64,000 nucleotides of DNA from assembly GCF_029143285.1 (NCBI RefSeq), contig NZ_JAPDSH010000007.1, positions 1-64,000 of the forward strand, written 5' to 3'. The notes beneath the pieces are model-generated. The model made no database searches, was not told where the DNA came from, and worked only from the letters and a program-made list of their open reading frames with translations. Below, in pieces: positions 17,563 through 32,818 of the stretch. Both the position numbers and the translations under genes were made by a program. This DNA comes from Vagococcus proximus. GTDB lineage: Bacteria; Bacillota; Bacilli; Lactobacillales; Vagococcaceae. How positions within the stretch are numbered: the stretch's first letter is position 1; each line of letters begins with the position of its first letter.

Positions 17563-17763
17563 ATGGAACAAGGTAAAGTGAAATGGTTTAACAACGAAAA
17601 AGGGTTTGGATTTATCGAAATCGACGGACATGATGATGTATTTGTACATTTCTCAGCTATTCAAGGCGACGGATTCAAATCATTAGAAGAAGGTCAAGAA
17701 GTTGAATTTTCAGTAGTTGATGGAGACAGAGGTCCTCAAGCAGCTGACGTTACTAAACTTTAA
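17563..17763 (+). CDS. Cold-shock protein, CspA family
   Basis: This 66-aa single-domain RNA chaperone carries both RNA-binding motifs, RNP1 (KGFGFIEI) and RNP2 (VFVHF), and the GKVKWFN start of the family. It binds single-stranded RNA and keeps mRNAs unfolded at low temperature or in stationary phase. GGAGG precedes the ATG. The long leader suggests post-transcriptional control by mRNA structure (established for cspA relatives, inferred here). It is monocistronic. Confidence 0.95.
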   Translation: MEQGKVKWFNNEKGFGFIEIDGHDDVFVHFSAIQGDGFKSLEEGQEVEFSVVDGDRGPQAADVTKL

Positions 17764-17787
17764 GATTTAATTCCAATCATAATTAAT

Positions 17788-17826
17788 AAAAGCAACCTAC
17801 TCTTTAGGGAGAAGGTTGCTTTTTTT
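17788..17826 (+). terminator. Rho-independent terminator after csp
   Basis: AAGCAACCT pairs with AGGTTGCTT, with further pairing inside, and is followed by six or more T. Confidence 0.85.
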
Positions 17827-17867
17827 GTGTCTTTGCTGGTTTTTTTAAAGAAGTTTTTCAGAAAATT

Positions 17868-17876
17868 TGCTATAAT
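17868..17876 (+). promoter_or_regulatory. Extended -10 promoter of the pcrA operon
   Basis: TGCTATAAT is a TGn-extended consensus -10 with no good -35 at the right distance. It lies 80 bases before the pcrA ATG and could drive the whole pcrA-ligA-camS-gatCAB-dagK run. Confidence 0.55.
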
Positions 17877-17955
17877 AGAAGAGATTGAAAAAAGACGTTT
17901 CTTGGTCGGACTGACTACTGCAAAACGTAACAACTAGTGAAGAGGTGAAGTAGGC

Positions 17956-23355
<5,400 letters not shown>

Positions 23356-23385
23356 ATTACACTAAGAAAAGAAAGAAGGGGTAGT

Positions 23386-23691
23386 ATGGCAATTACAAGA
23401 GATGAAGTGAAGCACGTTGCTAAGCTTTCAAAATTAGCATTCTCAGATGAAGAATTAGATACACTAACTGATAAATTAGGAGACATTATTGAAATGGTGG
23501 AACGTTTAGGTGAGGTTGATACTGAGGGTATCCCTGTAACAACTAATGTTATTCATGATATCAATGTGATGCGTGATGATATCGCAGTAGAAGGAACAGA
23601 TCGTGAATTATTAATGCGTAATGTTCCAACATCAGGAGACGGATATATAAAAGTTCCTGCTATGTTAGACAACGGGGAGGCTGGAGCATAA
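23386..23691 (+). CDS. gatC: Asp-tRNA(Asn)/Glu-tRNA(Gln) amidotransferase subunit C
   Basis: This 101-aa small subunit wraps around GatA and stabilises the GatCAB complex. The family start ([19 protein letters not shown]) and the loop with [10 protein letters not shown] are clear. Its last base is the first base of the gatA ATG, so translation is coupled. The operon implies that the organism makes Gln-tRNA (and possibly Asn-tRNA) by transamidation. Confidence 0.96.
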   Translation: MAITRDEVKHVAKLSKLAFSDEELDTLTDKLGDIIEMVERLGEVDTEGIPVTTNVIHDINVMRDDIAVEGTDRELLMRNVPTSGDGYIKVPAMLDNGEAGA

Positions 23692-25157
23692 TGACAGAGT
23701 TATATACAAAAAGTTTAAAAGAATTACAAGCCATGTTAGCTTCAAAGGAAATTACAGCGACGGATTTAACAAAAGCAACATTTGACCGTATTAAAGCAGT
23801 TGAACCTAATATTGATGCGTTTATTACATTAAACGAAGAAAAAGCCTTAGCTCAAGCTGCTAAAATTGATGAAGCGGGGGTTGAAGCAGGCAGTCTTGCT
23901 GGTATTCCAATTGGGATTAAAGATAACATTGTAACTAAAGATTTATTAACAACAGCTGCAAGTAAAATGTTATATAATTTTGATCCAATCTACGATGCAA
24001 CTGTTATGGAAAAAATCTATGATGCGAATATGGTACCAGTTGGAAAACTGAACATGGATGAATTTGCTATGGGTGGAAGTACTGAAACTTCATATTTCAA
24101 GAAAACTAAAAATGCTTGGGACCAAACAAAAGTACCAGGTGGCTCTTCCGGTGGTTCAGCTGCGTCAGTAGCATCTGGTCAAGTTGTTGCTTCTCTTGGT
24201 TCAGATACAGGTGGTAGTATTCGCCAACCAGCAGCCTTCAATGGGATTGTTGGGATGAAACCGACATATGGTCGTATTTCTCGTTACGGTTTAATTGCCT
24301 TTTCATCAAGTTTAGATCAAATTGGACCAATGACTCGTACAGTTGAAGATAATGCTATCTTACTTGAAGCTATTAGCGGATGGGATAAAAAAGACAGTAC
24401 AAGTGCTCAATTAGAGGTTCCTGATTTTACTAAAGGGATTAATGATGGCGTCAAAGGTATGCGTATTGCTGTTCCAAAAGAATATATGGGAGAAGGTATC
24501 GCTCCAGGTGTTCGTCAAGCCATTGATGAGGCTATTGCAAAATATAAAGAATTAGGTGCAACAGTTGAAGAAGTAAGCTTGCCGCATTCTAAATATGGAG
24601 TAGAAGTTTACTACATTATTGCGTCATCTGAAGCATCATCTAACTTACAGCGTTTTGATGGTATTCGTTATGGTTACCGTTCTGAAAATGTTAAAGACTT
24701 GGAAGATATTTATGTGAATTCTCGTTCTGAAGGATTTGGTTCAGAAGTGAAACGTCGTATTATGCTAGGAACATTCTCATTAAGTGCAGGATTCTATGAT
24801 GCCTACTTCCGTAAAGCAGGACAAGTTAGAACGCTAGTTAAAAATGACTTCGATAAAGTATTTGAAGATTACGATTTAATTATTGCCCCAACAACACCGA
24901 CAACGGCTTATGGTTTAGGTGAAAATATCACAGATCCAATTACAATGTATATGGGTGATATCTTAACAATTCCAGTTAACTTAGCAGGATTACCAGGTAT
25001 GTCAATTCCTTGTGGTTTCTCAGATGACATGCCAGTAGGGTTACAAATTATCGGGAAAGCATTTGATGAAAGTACCATGTACCGTGCAGCTCAAGCTTTT
25101 GAGCAAGCAACAGATCATCACAAAAAATTACCAGCCATTTTAGGAGGGAGCAACTAA
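23691..25157 (+). CDS. gatA: Asp-tRNA(Asn)/Glu-tRNA(Gln) amidotransferase subunit A
   Basis: This 488-aa amidase subunit releases ammonia from glutamine for the transamidation of mischarged tRNA. The amidase signature is intact: the catalytic Lys in [11 protein letters not shown] and the Ser-cisSer region in [11 protein letters not shown] and [11 protein letters not shown]. It overlaps gatC and gatB by one base on each side. Confidence 0.97.
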   Translation: MTELYTKSLKELQAMLASKEITATDLTKATFDRIKAVEPNIDAFITLNEEKALAQAAKIDEAGVEAGSLAGIPIGIKDNIVTKDLLTTAASKMLYNFDPIYDATVMEKIYDANMVPVGKLNMDEFAMGGSTETSYFKKTKNAWDQTKVPGGSSGGSAASVASGQVVASLGSDTGGSIRQPAAFNGIVGMKPTYGRISRYGLIAFSSSLDQIGPMTRTVEDNAILLEAISGWDKKDSTSAQLEVPDFTKGINDGVKGMRIAVPKEYMGEGIAPGVRQAIDEAIAKYKELGATVEEVSLPHSKYGVEVYYIIASSEASSNLQRFDGIRYGYRSENVKDLEDIYVNSRSEGFGSEVKRRIMLGTFSLSAGFYDAYFRKAGQVRTLVKNDFDKVFEDYDLIIAPTTPTTAYGLGENITDPITMYMGDILTIPVNLAGLPGMSIPCGFSDDMPVGLQIIGKAFDESTMYRAAQAFEQATDHHKKLPAILGGSN

Positions 25158-26587
25158 TGAACTTTGAAACAGTCATCGGCTTGGAAGTCCATGTCGAATT
25201 AAAAACAGATTCTAAAATCTTTTCACCGACTCCCGCTCACTTTGGTGCGGAGCAAAATACAAATACTAACGTTATTGACTGGAGCTACCCAGGGGTATTA
25301 CCAGTTGCGAATAAAACAGCGATTGAATATGGCATGAGAGCTGCAATGGCACTAAATTGTAACATTGCAAAAGATTCTCATTTTGACCGTAAAAACTATT
25401 TCTATCCAGATAATCCGAAAGCTTACCAAATTTCTCAAGATGATCAACCGATTGGTTATGATGGTTGGATTGAAATTGAAGTAGAAGGTAAAAAGAAAAA
25501 AATCCGTATTGAGCGTGTGCATTTAGAAGAAGATGCAGGTAAAAATATTCACGGGACTGATGGTTACTCTTATGTCGATTTAAACCGTCAAGGAACTCCT
25601 TTAATTGAGATTGTTTCAGAAGCAGATATGCGCTCTCCAGAAGAAGCGTATGCCTACTTAGATGCTATTCGTTCAATCATTCAATTCTCAGGCGTAAGTG
25701 ATGTGAAATTAGAAGAAGGGTCAATGCGTTGTGATGCTAATATCTCACTTCGTCCATACGGCCAAGAAGAGTTTGGTACAAAAGCTGAGCTTAAAAACTT
25801 AAATTCATTAAACAACGTTCGTAAAGGTTTAATTTTTGAAGAAAAACGTCAAGCAAAAGTCTTAATGTCTGGTGGCGAAATTCAACAAGAAACACGTCGT
25901 TATGATGATGCATCAGGTCAAACCATTTTAATGCGTATTAAAGAAGGGGCAAGTGACTACCGTTATTTCCCAGAGCCTGATCTGCCTGTTTTAGAAATTT
26001 CTGATGAGTGGATTGAAGAAGTTCGTGCGTCATTACCAGAACTTCCTGAAGCACGTCGCGCACGTTATACTAAAGAACTAGGTTTACCTGATTACGATGC
26101 AATGGTTCTGACTTTATCTAAAGAGATGTCTGACTTCTTTGAAAGCACACTTAATGAAGGGGCAGATGCGAAACAAGCTTCTAACTGGTTAATGGGTGAG
26201 GTGTCAGCTTACTTAAACAGCGAGCATATTGAACTTCACGATACGAATTTAACACCTAATAATTTAGCAGGTATGATTAACTTGATAGCTGATGGGACAA
26301 TTAGTTCTAAAATGGCTAAGAAAGTCTTTAAAGAACTAATTGAAAATGGTGGCGATGCGAAAGAAGTCGTTGTTGCTAAAGGCTTGATTCAATTATCAGA
26401 TCCAGCACAATTATTACCTGTTATTAATGATATTTTATCAGCTAATGAACAATCTATTGAAGATTTTAAAAATGGTAAAGACCGTGCGGTTGGTTTCTTA
26501 GTTGGCCAAATCATGAAAGCAACAAAAGGACAAGCAAACCCTGGCGTTGTTAATAAATTATTAATGGAAGAATTAGGCAAACGTTAA
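25157..26587 (+). CDS. gatB: Asp-tRNA(Asn)/Glu-tRNA(Gln) amidotransferase subunit B
   Basis: This 476-aa kinase/amidotransferase subunit activates the mischarged aminoacyl-tRNA with ATP. Signature segments are [10 protein letters not shown], the VHLEEDAGK region and [15 protein letters not shown]. The C-terminal tail domain that binds the tRNA elbow is present (last ~150 residues). It overlaps gatA by one base and ends 28 bases before dagK. Confidence 0.97.
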   Translation: MNFETVIGLEVHVELKTDSKIFSPTPAHFGAEQNTNTNVIDWSYPGVLPVANKTAIEYGMRAAMALNCNIAKDSHFDRKNYFYPDNPKAYQISQDDQPIGYDGWIEIEVEGKKKKIRIERVHLEEDAGKNIHGTDGYSYVDLNRQGTPLIEIVSEADMRSPEEAYAYLDAIRSIIQFSGVSDVKLEEGSMRCDANISLRPYGQEEFGTKAELKNLNSLNNVRKGLIFEEKRQAKVLMSGGEIQQETRRYDDASGQTILMRIKEGASDYRYFPEPDLPVLEISDEWIEEVRASLPELPEARRARYTKELGLPDYDAMVLTLSKEMSDFFESTLNEGADAKQASNWLMGEVSAYLNSEHIELHDTNLTPNNLAGMINLIADGTISSKMAKKVFKELIENGGDAKEVVVAKGLIQLSDPAQLLPVINDILSANEQSIEDFKNGKDRAVGFLVGQIMKATKGQANPGVVNKLLMEELGKR

Positions 26588-26615
26588 AGAATATTGTCAA
26601 ATGAAGGAGGCGTGA

Positions 26616-27635
26616 ATGATGAAAGCTAGAGTGATTTATAATCCAACATCAGGAAAAGAAGTCTTGAAAAAGAACTTGCCAGATGTCCTAAACATTCTGG
26701 AATGTGCTGGCTATGAAGCCAGTGCTTTTGCCACAACTCCCGAACCAGATTCTGCAAAAAATGAAGCGGCTCGGGCCGCTTTAGCAGGGTTTGATTTGAT
26801 TGTTGCCGCAGGAGGCGACGGTACGATTAATCAAGTGATTAATGGTATTGCCCCATTAGAAAATCGTCCACGCATGGCTATTTTGCCTGGTGGTACAACT
26901 AATGATTATGCTAGAGCTTTAAAAGTACCTAGAGATAATATCTTAGAAGCAGCTCGTGTCATTGCTAAAGGCCAAACAGTTCGTATGGATATTGGAATGG
27001 CAAATGATACCTACTTTATGAATATCGGTGCAGGTGGTTACTTGACAGAGTTGACGTATGAAGTGCCATCACGTTTAAAAAGTGTCTTTGGTTACTTGGC
27101 TTATCTTGTTAAGGGAGCAGAAATGCTACCTCGAGTTAAGCCAATTAATATGCGTTTAGTTTACGATGAGGGGGAATATGTTGGGCAAGCTTCAATGTTT
27201 TTCCTTGGTTTAACTAATTCAGTCGGGGGATTTGAAAAAATTGCACCAAATGCTCAGTTGGATGATGGAAAATTCTCGTTGATTATTGTTAAGACAGCTA
27301 ATCTTGTAGAAATTTTACACTTAGCTGCTTTAATGATTCATGGTGGGAAGCATGTAGATGATCCACGTATTTTATATATTAAGACATCTAAACTATATAC
27401 AGAAACACTTGATGAGGGTGTGGAAATGATGATTAACTTGGATGGTGAATATGGTGGAGATGCTCCAATGCAATTTGCTAATCTTCATCAACATATTGAA
27501 ATGTTTGCTAATTTAGATGAGATATCAGATAATGCAGTAATAGGTCCAGTTGATGATGTTGTATCAGATGCCTTTGTCAAAGAAGTAGAGTTTTTAACAG
27601 ATGAAGATATAAACGGAGATGGCCAAATTTCCTAG
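26616..27635 (+). CDS. dagK: Diacylglycerol kinase
   Basis: This 339-aa soluble lipid kinase of the DagK/YegS family returns diacylglycerol released during lipoteichoic acid synthesis to phosphatidic acid. The N-terminus ARVIYNPTSGKE, the nucleotide-binding GGDGTINQVINGI and GGTTNDYARAL are typical. AAGGAGG lies 5 bases before the ATG at 26616 and 8 before the ATG at 26619; either could be used. The C-terminal end carries DINGDGQIS, which resembles an EF-hand-like calcium loop and is not part of the DagK core as I know it. The window also holds ltaS, which creates the substrate. Confidence 0.93.
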   Translation: MMKARVIYNPTSGKEVLKKNLPDVLNILECAGYEASAFATTPEPDSAKNEAARAALAGFDLIVAAGGDGTINQVINGIAPLENRPRMAILPGGTTNDYARALKVPRDNILEAARVIAKGQTVRMDIGMANDTYFMNIGAGGYLTELTYEVPSRLKSVFGYLAYLVKGAEMLPRVKPINMRLVYDEGEYVGQASMFFLGLTNSVGGFEKIAPNAQLDDGKFSLIIVKTANLVEILHLAALMIHGGKHVDDPRILYIKTSKLYTETLDEGVEMMINLDGEYGGDAPMQFANLHQHIEMFANLDEISDNAVIGPVDDVVSDAFVKEVEFLTDEDINGDGQIS

Positions 27636-27648
27636 TCTCTGTGCTTTG

Positions 27649-27682
27649 AGGAATCAGTACGATGTGTGACTGATTCCTTTTT
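27649..27682 (+). terminator. Rho-independent terminator after dagK
   Basis: AGGAATCAGT pairs with ACTGATTCCT and is followed by T5. It ends the pcrA-dagK run. Confidence 0.85.
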
Positions 27683-27729
27683 ATAAGAAAGATAAGACAA
27701 AAAAATAACTAATAGAAGAGAGTATTATA

Positions 27730-29094
27730 ATGAAAACATTACCCGTAGAAAAAAACCAGACACTTGTGGTCGAAATCATTGATTTGTCACATGAAGGTCT
27801 AGGTGTTGCAAAAGTTGATGGTTACCCATTATTTATCGAAAATACATTACCAGGGGAAGAAGCAGAAGTCTTAATTCTTAAAGCTGGTAAAAAATTCGGT
27901 TATGCTAAAGTAACAAACTTATTAAAAGAGAGCAAAGACCGTGTTTCAGATATTAATGAAACATTAATCCGTACAGGTATTGCACCATTACATCACATGA
28001 CTTACGATGCACAATTAGCATTTAAAGAACAACAAGTCTCTAACGTATTTAAGCGTATTGCTAAAATGCCAGAAGTAAAAGTAGAGTCAATTATTGGAAT
28101 GGATAATCCAGTGGAATACCGTAACAAAGCATCTATTCCTGTTCGTAAAGTGAATGGAGAATTAACAACAGGTTTCTTCCGTAAAAACAGCCATGATTTA
28201 GTAGCTTTAGAAGACTACTATATTCAAGATAAAAAAATTGATGAAGCAATTATTATCGTTCGTGATGTTATGGAAAAATATGGTGTAAAAGCTTATATTG
28301 AGTCTGAAAATAATGGTAATTTACGTCATATCATCGTAAAACGTGGTCATTACTCACACGAAATGATGATTGTATTAGTGACACGTACACCAAAACTTTT
28401 CAACTACGAAAAAATGGTTCAAGAAATTCACCAACAATTACCAGAAGTGGTATCAATTGTTCAAAATATTAATCCAGATGCGACTAACGTTATCTTAGGT
28501 AAAACAAACAAAACACTATTTGGTCAAAACTATATCAAAGATGAATTATTAGGAAAGACATACCGTATTTCAGCTCAATCATTCTATCAAGTTAATACCG
28601 TTCAAGCTGAAAAATTATATCAAACAGCTATCGATTTTGCAGAATTAAAAGCAACAGATACAGTTATTGATGCCTACTGTGGTATTGGAACAATCGGTCT
28701 ATCACTTGCTGACAAAGTAAAAGAAGTTTATGGATTAGAAGTAAATCCAGATGCGATTTCAGATGCTAAGATCAATGCAAAATTAAATGATATTAATAAC
28801 GTTAATTTTGAAGTAGGTAAAGCTGAATATGTTATGCCAGAATGGTTAGAAAAAGATATTCGTCCTGATGTTTTAATTGTTGATCCACCACGTAAAGGAT
28901 TAGCATCAAGTTTTATTGAAACAGCTGTAGAAATGGCACCTAAGAAAATTGTTTACGTATCATGTAATCCAGCAAGTCTGGCACGTGATTGTGAGTTATT
29001 AGGCGCACAAGGCTATAAAGTAGAACGTGTTCAACCTGTTGATATGTTCCCACAAACACCTCATGTAGAGTGTGTTGCTTTATTAACTAAATAA
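27730..29094 (+). CDS. rlmCD: 23S rRNA (uracil-5-)-methyltransferase, RlmCD/RumA type
   Basis: This 454-aa SAM-dependent methyltransferase has an N-terminal TRAM domain (~6-65), a central domain and a C-terminal Rossmann domain with DAYCGIGTIGLSLA, VDPPRKGL and the catalytic Cys in YVSCNPASLARD. In Firmicutes the family methylates U747 and/or U1939 of 23S rRNA. The iron-sulfur ligand cysteines of RumA/YefA are absent: the expected CGGCxLQH-like stretch reads IAPLHHMTYDAQL, and no cysteine occurs before the Rossmann domain. The enzyme is therefore probably the cluster-free variant. It is monocistronic. Confidence 0.92.
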   Translation: MKTLPVEKNQTLVVEIIDLSHEGLGVAKVDGYPLFIENTLPGEEAEVLILKAGKKFGYAKVTNLLKESKDRVSDINETLIRTGIAPLHHMTYDAQLAFKEQQVSNVFKRIAKMPEVKVESIIGMDNPVEYRNKASIPVRKVNGELTTGFFRKNSHDLVALEDYYIQDKKIDEAIIIVRDVMEKYGVKAYIESENNGNLRHIIVKRGHYSHEMMIVLVTRTPKLFNYEKMVQEIHQQLPEVVSIVQNINPDATNVILGKTNKTLFGQNYIKDELLGKTYRISAQSFYQVNTVQAEKLYQTAIDFAELKATDTVIDAYCGIGTIGLSLADKVKEVYGLEVNPDAISDAKINAKLNDINNVNFEVGKAEYVMPEWLEKDIRPDVLIVDPPRKGLASSFIETAVEMAPKKIVYVSCNPASLARDCELLGAQGYKVERVQPVDMFPQTPHVECVALLTK

Positions 29095-29098
29095 TACT

Positions 29099-29138
29099 AA
29101 AAACTATCCGCTAATTATTGACTAGCGGATAGTTTTTT
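29099..29138 (+). terminator. Rho-independent terminator after rlmCD
   Basis: AACTATCCGCTA pairs with TAGCGGATAGTT and is followed by six T. Confidence 0.85.
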
Positions 29139-29150
29139 ATTTAAGAAGAT

Positions 29151-29194
29151 AAAAAAAGAAGCAAACTAAGTGTTAACCTAGTTTGCTTCTTTTT
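29151..29194 (-). terminator. Terminator of ltaS
   Basis: GAAGCAAACTA pairs with TAGTTTGCTTC. An A7 run on the forward strand gives U7 for the reverse transcript. The ltaS stop codon lies in the stem. Confidence 0.8.
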
Positions 29195-31334
29195 CATCTT
29201 CTTTAGTATCAGCCTCAGTTGCTTCTGTTTGGAATTCTTCTGGGTGATACTCTTTATAGGATTTAGTCTCGTACAAATCAGTTGTTGATTTATTACCATT
29301 TTGGCTAAAGACACTTGTTGATTTAGATCCTTTTTTCTTCTCAATTGCTTCAACTTGTTTCAGTTGACCTTTGTAGTTGTAGTCAGTTGGAACGACTTCT
29401 TTTAGACCACTGTTATGGTAACGTAGTAAATCACCATTTGTTAGGCTATCAGAAGTGTCTAATTGTAATCGAACTTTTGCTTTTAATTCATCAATCTTAG
29501 CTTGTTGTTCCTCAGTAGGTTCAGTAATTTGTTCACCCGTGTTGTTATCATAAATTTTATCTTTTATAACGGTATATAGAGGGGTTATAAAGTTACCGTT
29601 TCTAAATGCTACTAATTGCTCATTGTCTTTAGAGAATAAGTCTTGTCCAAGCAATAAGTATTTAGAATTATCAATACCAACTAGATTTAATAAGGTAGGT
29701 AAGATATCTACTTGACCACCAAACGTTTTTTGTATACCACCATTTTCTTGTCCAGGAATGTGGAACATAAGTGGGATACGTTGTAATTGAGCATTTTCAT
29801 AGGCATTCCAATCTTCTGCTGATTTACCTAAAAGTTCAGCTAAATCCGGGTTACGAGAATCAGAGATACCATAGTGGTCACCATAAAGGACAATCATAGA
29901 TTTGTCATAGAGACCAGTTTTCTTTAAGTAGTTGAAGAATTCTTCAACTGATTTGTCAAGGTAGTTTGCTGTTGCAAAGTAACCATTAATTGTAGCATCT
30001 TTTGTTTGTGCTAGTGGGAAACCAGCATCATCACCTTTTAATTGTGAATAAGGATAGTGGTTTGAAACAGCAATCATCTTAGTGTAGAACGGTTGTTGTA
30101 AATGCTCTAAATATTGTACAGATTGGTTAAAGAAAGGTTTGTCATGTAACCCATATTGGAATGAGTTATTTTCATTAACATCATAGTAACTAGCATCAAA
30201 GAAGTAGTTATAACCTAAGTGTTTATATGTTTCATTACGATTCCAGAAAGTTCCTGTATTTCCGTGGAAGACAGCACTCGTATAGCCAGCTTCTTGACCT
30301 AAAATAGCTGGAGCAGCTTGGAATGTATTTTTACCACCTAGTTGTGTAAAGAGTGGTCCTTGGTTTAAACCAAAGAATGAGTTTTCAATTAAAGTTTCAG
30401 CATCACTTGTCTTACCAGATTTAACTTGATGGAAGGCATTTTCAAAGCTGAACGTTTCTTTACTGTGGAATAATTTATTTAAGAATGGTGTGACTTCATG
30501 TTCAACACCATTTTCGTCCTTCAATTTATAATCAATCATAAATTGTTGAAGACTTTCTAAATGAATATAGATAACGTTTTTACCTTTAGCAATACCAAAC
30601 ATATCTTTATTAGGTTCAGCACGGTGATCTTTAACGTAGTCCTCAATACTTACTACATCATTTTCACTTGCTTGTGCACGTGTTTGGTTGGCTTTGAAGG
30701 TTTGAACACCATCATAAGCTGTAAAGACGTTGATACCAAGATATTTAACAATATAGTCTCTTGAAAATGTACGTTTTAATAGTTCGGGACGACTTGCTTC
30801 AGCCATAGATAAGTTTCCTAGGAATAAGAAAACAGAGCAAGTAGTAATTGCCATTGCAAAACGAGCACGAACAGGTCGAGCATCAAGTTTAATTTTCTTA
30901 GTTGCGAGTAAAGCGATTAGGATAATTATGTCTATGAAGTAAACTAAGTCATAGATACGGAATAATTTAAATGTTGCAGCTCCAAGACCTGACGAAACTT
31001 TAGCAGCACCTAACATCGTGTTAATCGTGATAAAGTCAGTAAATTCACGGTAATAGGCAACATTCGAGAATAACAGAATGGTTGCTAAGGTATAGAGCAC
31101 CAACATTGTTATGTAACTGGCTTTAGAGTTCTTTATATAAAGAGCAGCCGATAAGATAAAAATAGTTGTTGCAAATGGATTGATTAGTAAGATGAAGTAC
31201 TGAAAGGCATCTTCAACACCTAAATTAAAATCAAAACTGTATGCAAAAATTGTTTTTACCCACATCAAGACAACAAGCAAGGCGAAGAAGCCAAAGCGTT
31301 TGTTTAACCAGTTAGGATAATAAGATTTTTTCAA
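29178..31334 (-). CDS. ltaS: Lipoteichoic acid synthase
   Basis: This 718-aa membrane enzyme polymerises glycerol phosphate from phosphatidylglycerol onto the LTA anchor. Five N-terminal membrane segments lie within residues ~13-175, followed by a linker and the extracellular sulfatase-like domain. The metal-binding Glu260 (VIYIHLES) and the nucleophile Thr309 (SGKTSDAETL) are in place. An AQA at ~220-222 in the linker could be the signal-peptidase cleavage site. The start is TTG with AAAGGAAG upstream. The C-terminal ~60 residues are charged and low-complexity (ending KEDEKEAN), longer than the core enzyme needs. Confidence 0.95.
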   Translation of the reverse strand: MKKSYYPNWLNKRFGFFALLVVLMWVKTIFAYSFDFNLGVEDAFQYFILLINPFATTIFILSAALYIKNSKASYITMLVLYTLATILLFSNVAYYREFTDFITINTMLGAAKVSSGLGAATFKLFRIYDLVYFIDIIILIALLATKKIKLDARPVRARFAMAITTCSVFLFLGNLSMAEASRPELLKRTFSRDYIVKYLGINVFTAYDGVQTFKANQTRAQASENDVVSIEDYVKDHRAEPNKDMFGIAKGKNVIYIHLESLQQFMIDYKLKDENGVEHEVTPFLNKLFHSKETFSFENAFHQVKSGKTSDAETLIENSFFGLNQGPLFTQLGGKNTFQAAPAILGQEAGYTSAVFHGNTGTFWNRNETYKHLGYNYFFDASYYDVNENNSFQYGLHDKPFFNQSVQYLEHLQQPFYTKMIAVSNHYPYSQLKGDDAGFPLAQTKDATINGYFATANYLDKSVEEFFNYLKKTGLYDKSMIVLYGDHYGISDSRNPDLAELLGKSAEDWNAYENAQLQRIPLMFHIPGQENGGIQKTFGGQVDILPTLLNLVGIDNSKYLLLGQDLFSKDNEQLVAFRNGNFITPLYTVIKDKIYDNNTGEQITEPTEEQQAKIDELKAKVRLQLDTSDSLTNGDLLRYHNSGLKEVVPTDYNYKGQLKQVEAIEKKKGSKSTSVFSQNGNKSTTDLYETKSYKEYHPEEFQTEATEADTKEDEKEAN

Positions 31335-31426
31335 TTAAATAACTTCCTTTCGAAGAAAAATTTCATTTTAAATATATTAAGTAAGTAAAGCAGTTTAATC
31401 CTTATGCTTTACCTTCTATTTTACCA

Positions 31427-31454
31427 ATTATACTAGTCAAATGTCAATTTGCAA
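31427..31454 (-). promoter_or_regulatory. Promoter of ltaS
   Basis: On the reverse strand, TTGCAA (31449-31454), a 16-base spacer and TATAAT (31427-31432) point toward ltaS, leaving a leader of about 85 bases. Confidence 0.6.
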
Positions 31455-31600
31455 GAAACGGTGTAAAAATATAGAAAATATTCATAATCTTAAGAGATAC
31501 TTAGAGAATAGACGGCTTTTTCTTTTAAATAGTAGTAAATATGCTAAAATAGTAATCGTAAACAGAGTAGCATGCAAATGTGAAGAAATATATGTGAGAA

Positions 31601-32794
31601 ATGAGAATAAATATGAAAAAAATAATGTTGAAGAATAAACATAGTAATAAAGTAAGAAATGGTTACCCATTAATTCAAAAAGAGGATTTACAAAATGTGT
31701 CAGATGCTAAGTTAGTTGGGCAGTGGGTAGAGTTTGTCTCTCCGAACAATGATTATGTTGGGACGGGTTACATTGGTGAGCAAAATAAAGGAATCGGTTG
31801 GGTAGTTTCTCATACTAAGGGTACTATCATTAATCAGGATTTTTTAGAGAAGTGTTTCCGATTGGCCGGAGAAAAACGTCACCATTTTAAAGTGAATGAT
31901 CAAACCACTGCTTACCGTTTATTTAATGGTGAAGGTGATTATTTTGGTGGGATTACGATTGACATCTATAATGAGTATGCGTTGTTCTCTTGGTATAATG
32001 CGAGTATCTATAGCCATAAGAAATTATTTATTGATGCGTTTAAAGCTGTTTTCCCTGAAATCAAAGGAGCGTATCAAAAAGTTCGCTTTACTGAAAAAGG
32101 GTTAGCGGAATCTGAACATGTGTATGGATCAGAAGCCCCAGAGCCATTATTAGTGAAAGAGAATGGCGTGACGTATGCGACTTATATGAATGAAGGTATG
32201 ATGACGGGTATCTTTTTAGATCAAAAAGAAGTTCGCGGTTTATTAGTAGATGGTTTGGCAACAGGTAAATCTGTTTTAAATACGTTTAGTTATACGGGGG
32301 CATTTTCAGTTGCTGCTGCAATGGGTGGCGCAAGTTCAACAGTCAGTGTCGATTTGGCAAAGAGAAGCTCACCTAAAACGAAAGAAATGTTTGAAGTGAA
32401 TGGTTTAAGTTTAGATAATAATAAAATTGTTGTCATGGATGTTTTTGATTACTTTAGTTATGCAAAGCGTAAAGAGTTAGCGTTTGATATGATTATTTTG
32501 GACCCGCCCAGTTTTGCGCGTAATAAAAAGCGTACGTTTTCAGTCGCTAAAAATTATGGTGATTTAGTCGCTGAAGTTAGTGAGCTACTAACAAAAGATG
32601 GATTATTAATCGCATCGACCAATGCTGCAAATATTAGTTATGATAAATACGTCTCAATGATTGAAGAAACATTAAAAGCGAATGGAAAACGATTCAAACG
32701 ATTAGATACCCACCGCTTACCACAAGATTTTGCGATTAATCCTAATTTTAAAGAAGGGAACTACCTTAAAGTTATTATTTATCAATTAAATTAG
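31601..32794 (+). CDS. Class I SAM-dependent rRNA methyltransferase (RlmI-like)
   Basis: This ~397-aa protein has an N-terminal PUA-like domain (~10-80), a central EEHEH domain and a Rossmann methyltransferase domain with NTFSYTGAFSVAAAMGGA and LDPPSFARNK. Related enzymes (RlmI) make 5-methylcytosine in 23S rRNA; the exact target is not known. Ribosome binding sites are poor, so the start is uncertain. The ATG at 31601 is used here; 31613 or 31625 would remove 4 or 8 residues. TGCTAAAAT (31542-31550) is a likely extended -10. Confidence 0.88.
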   Translation: MRINMKKIMLKNKHSNKVRNGYPLIQKEDLQNVSDAKLVGQWVEFVSPNNDYVGTGYIGEQNKGIGWVVSHTKGTIINQDFLEKCFRLAGEKRHHFKVNDQTTAYRLFNGEGDYFGGITIDIYNEYALFSWYNASIYSHKKLFIDAFKAVFPEIKGAYQKVRFTEKGLAESEHVYGSEAPEPLLVKENGVTYATYMNEGMMTGIFLDQKEVRGLLVDGLATGKSVLNTFSYTGAFSVAAAMGGASSTVSVDLAKRSSPKTKEMFEVNGLSLDNNKIVVMDVFDYFSYAKRKELAFDMIILDPPSFARNKKRTFSVAKNYGDLVAEVSELLTKDGLLIASTNAANISYDKYVSMIEETLKANGKRFKRLDTHRLPQDFAINPNFKEGNYLKVIIYQLN

Positions 32795-32818
32795 TTTATA
32801 AAAAGAGGATGGTGAAAG

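Noticed and set aside
31441-31638. 65-aa frame between ltaS and the RlmI-like gene
   Set aside because: No ribosome binding site; it covers the ltaS promoter and overlaps the start of the real methyltransferase gene.
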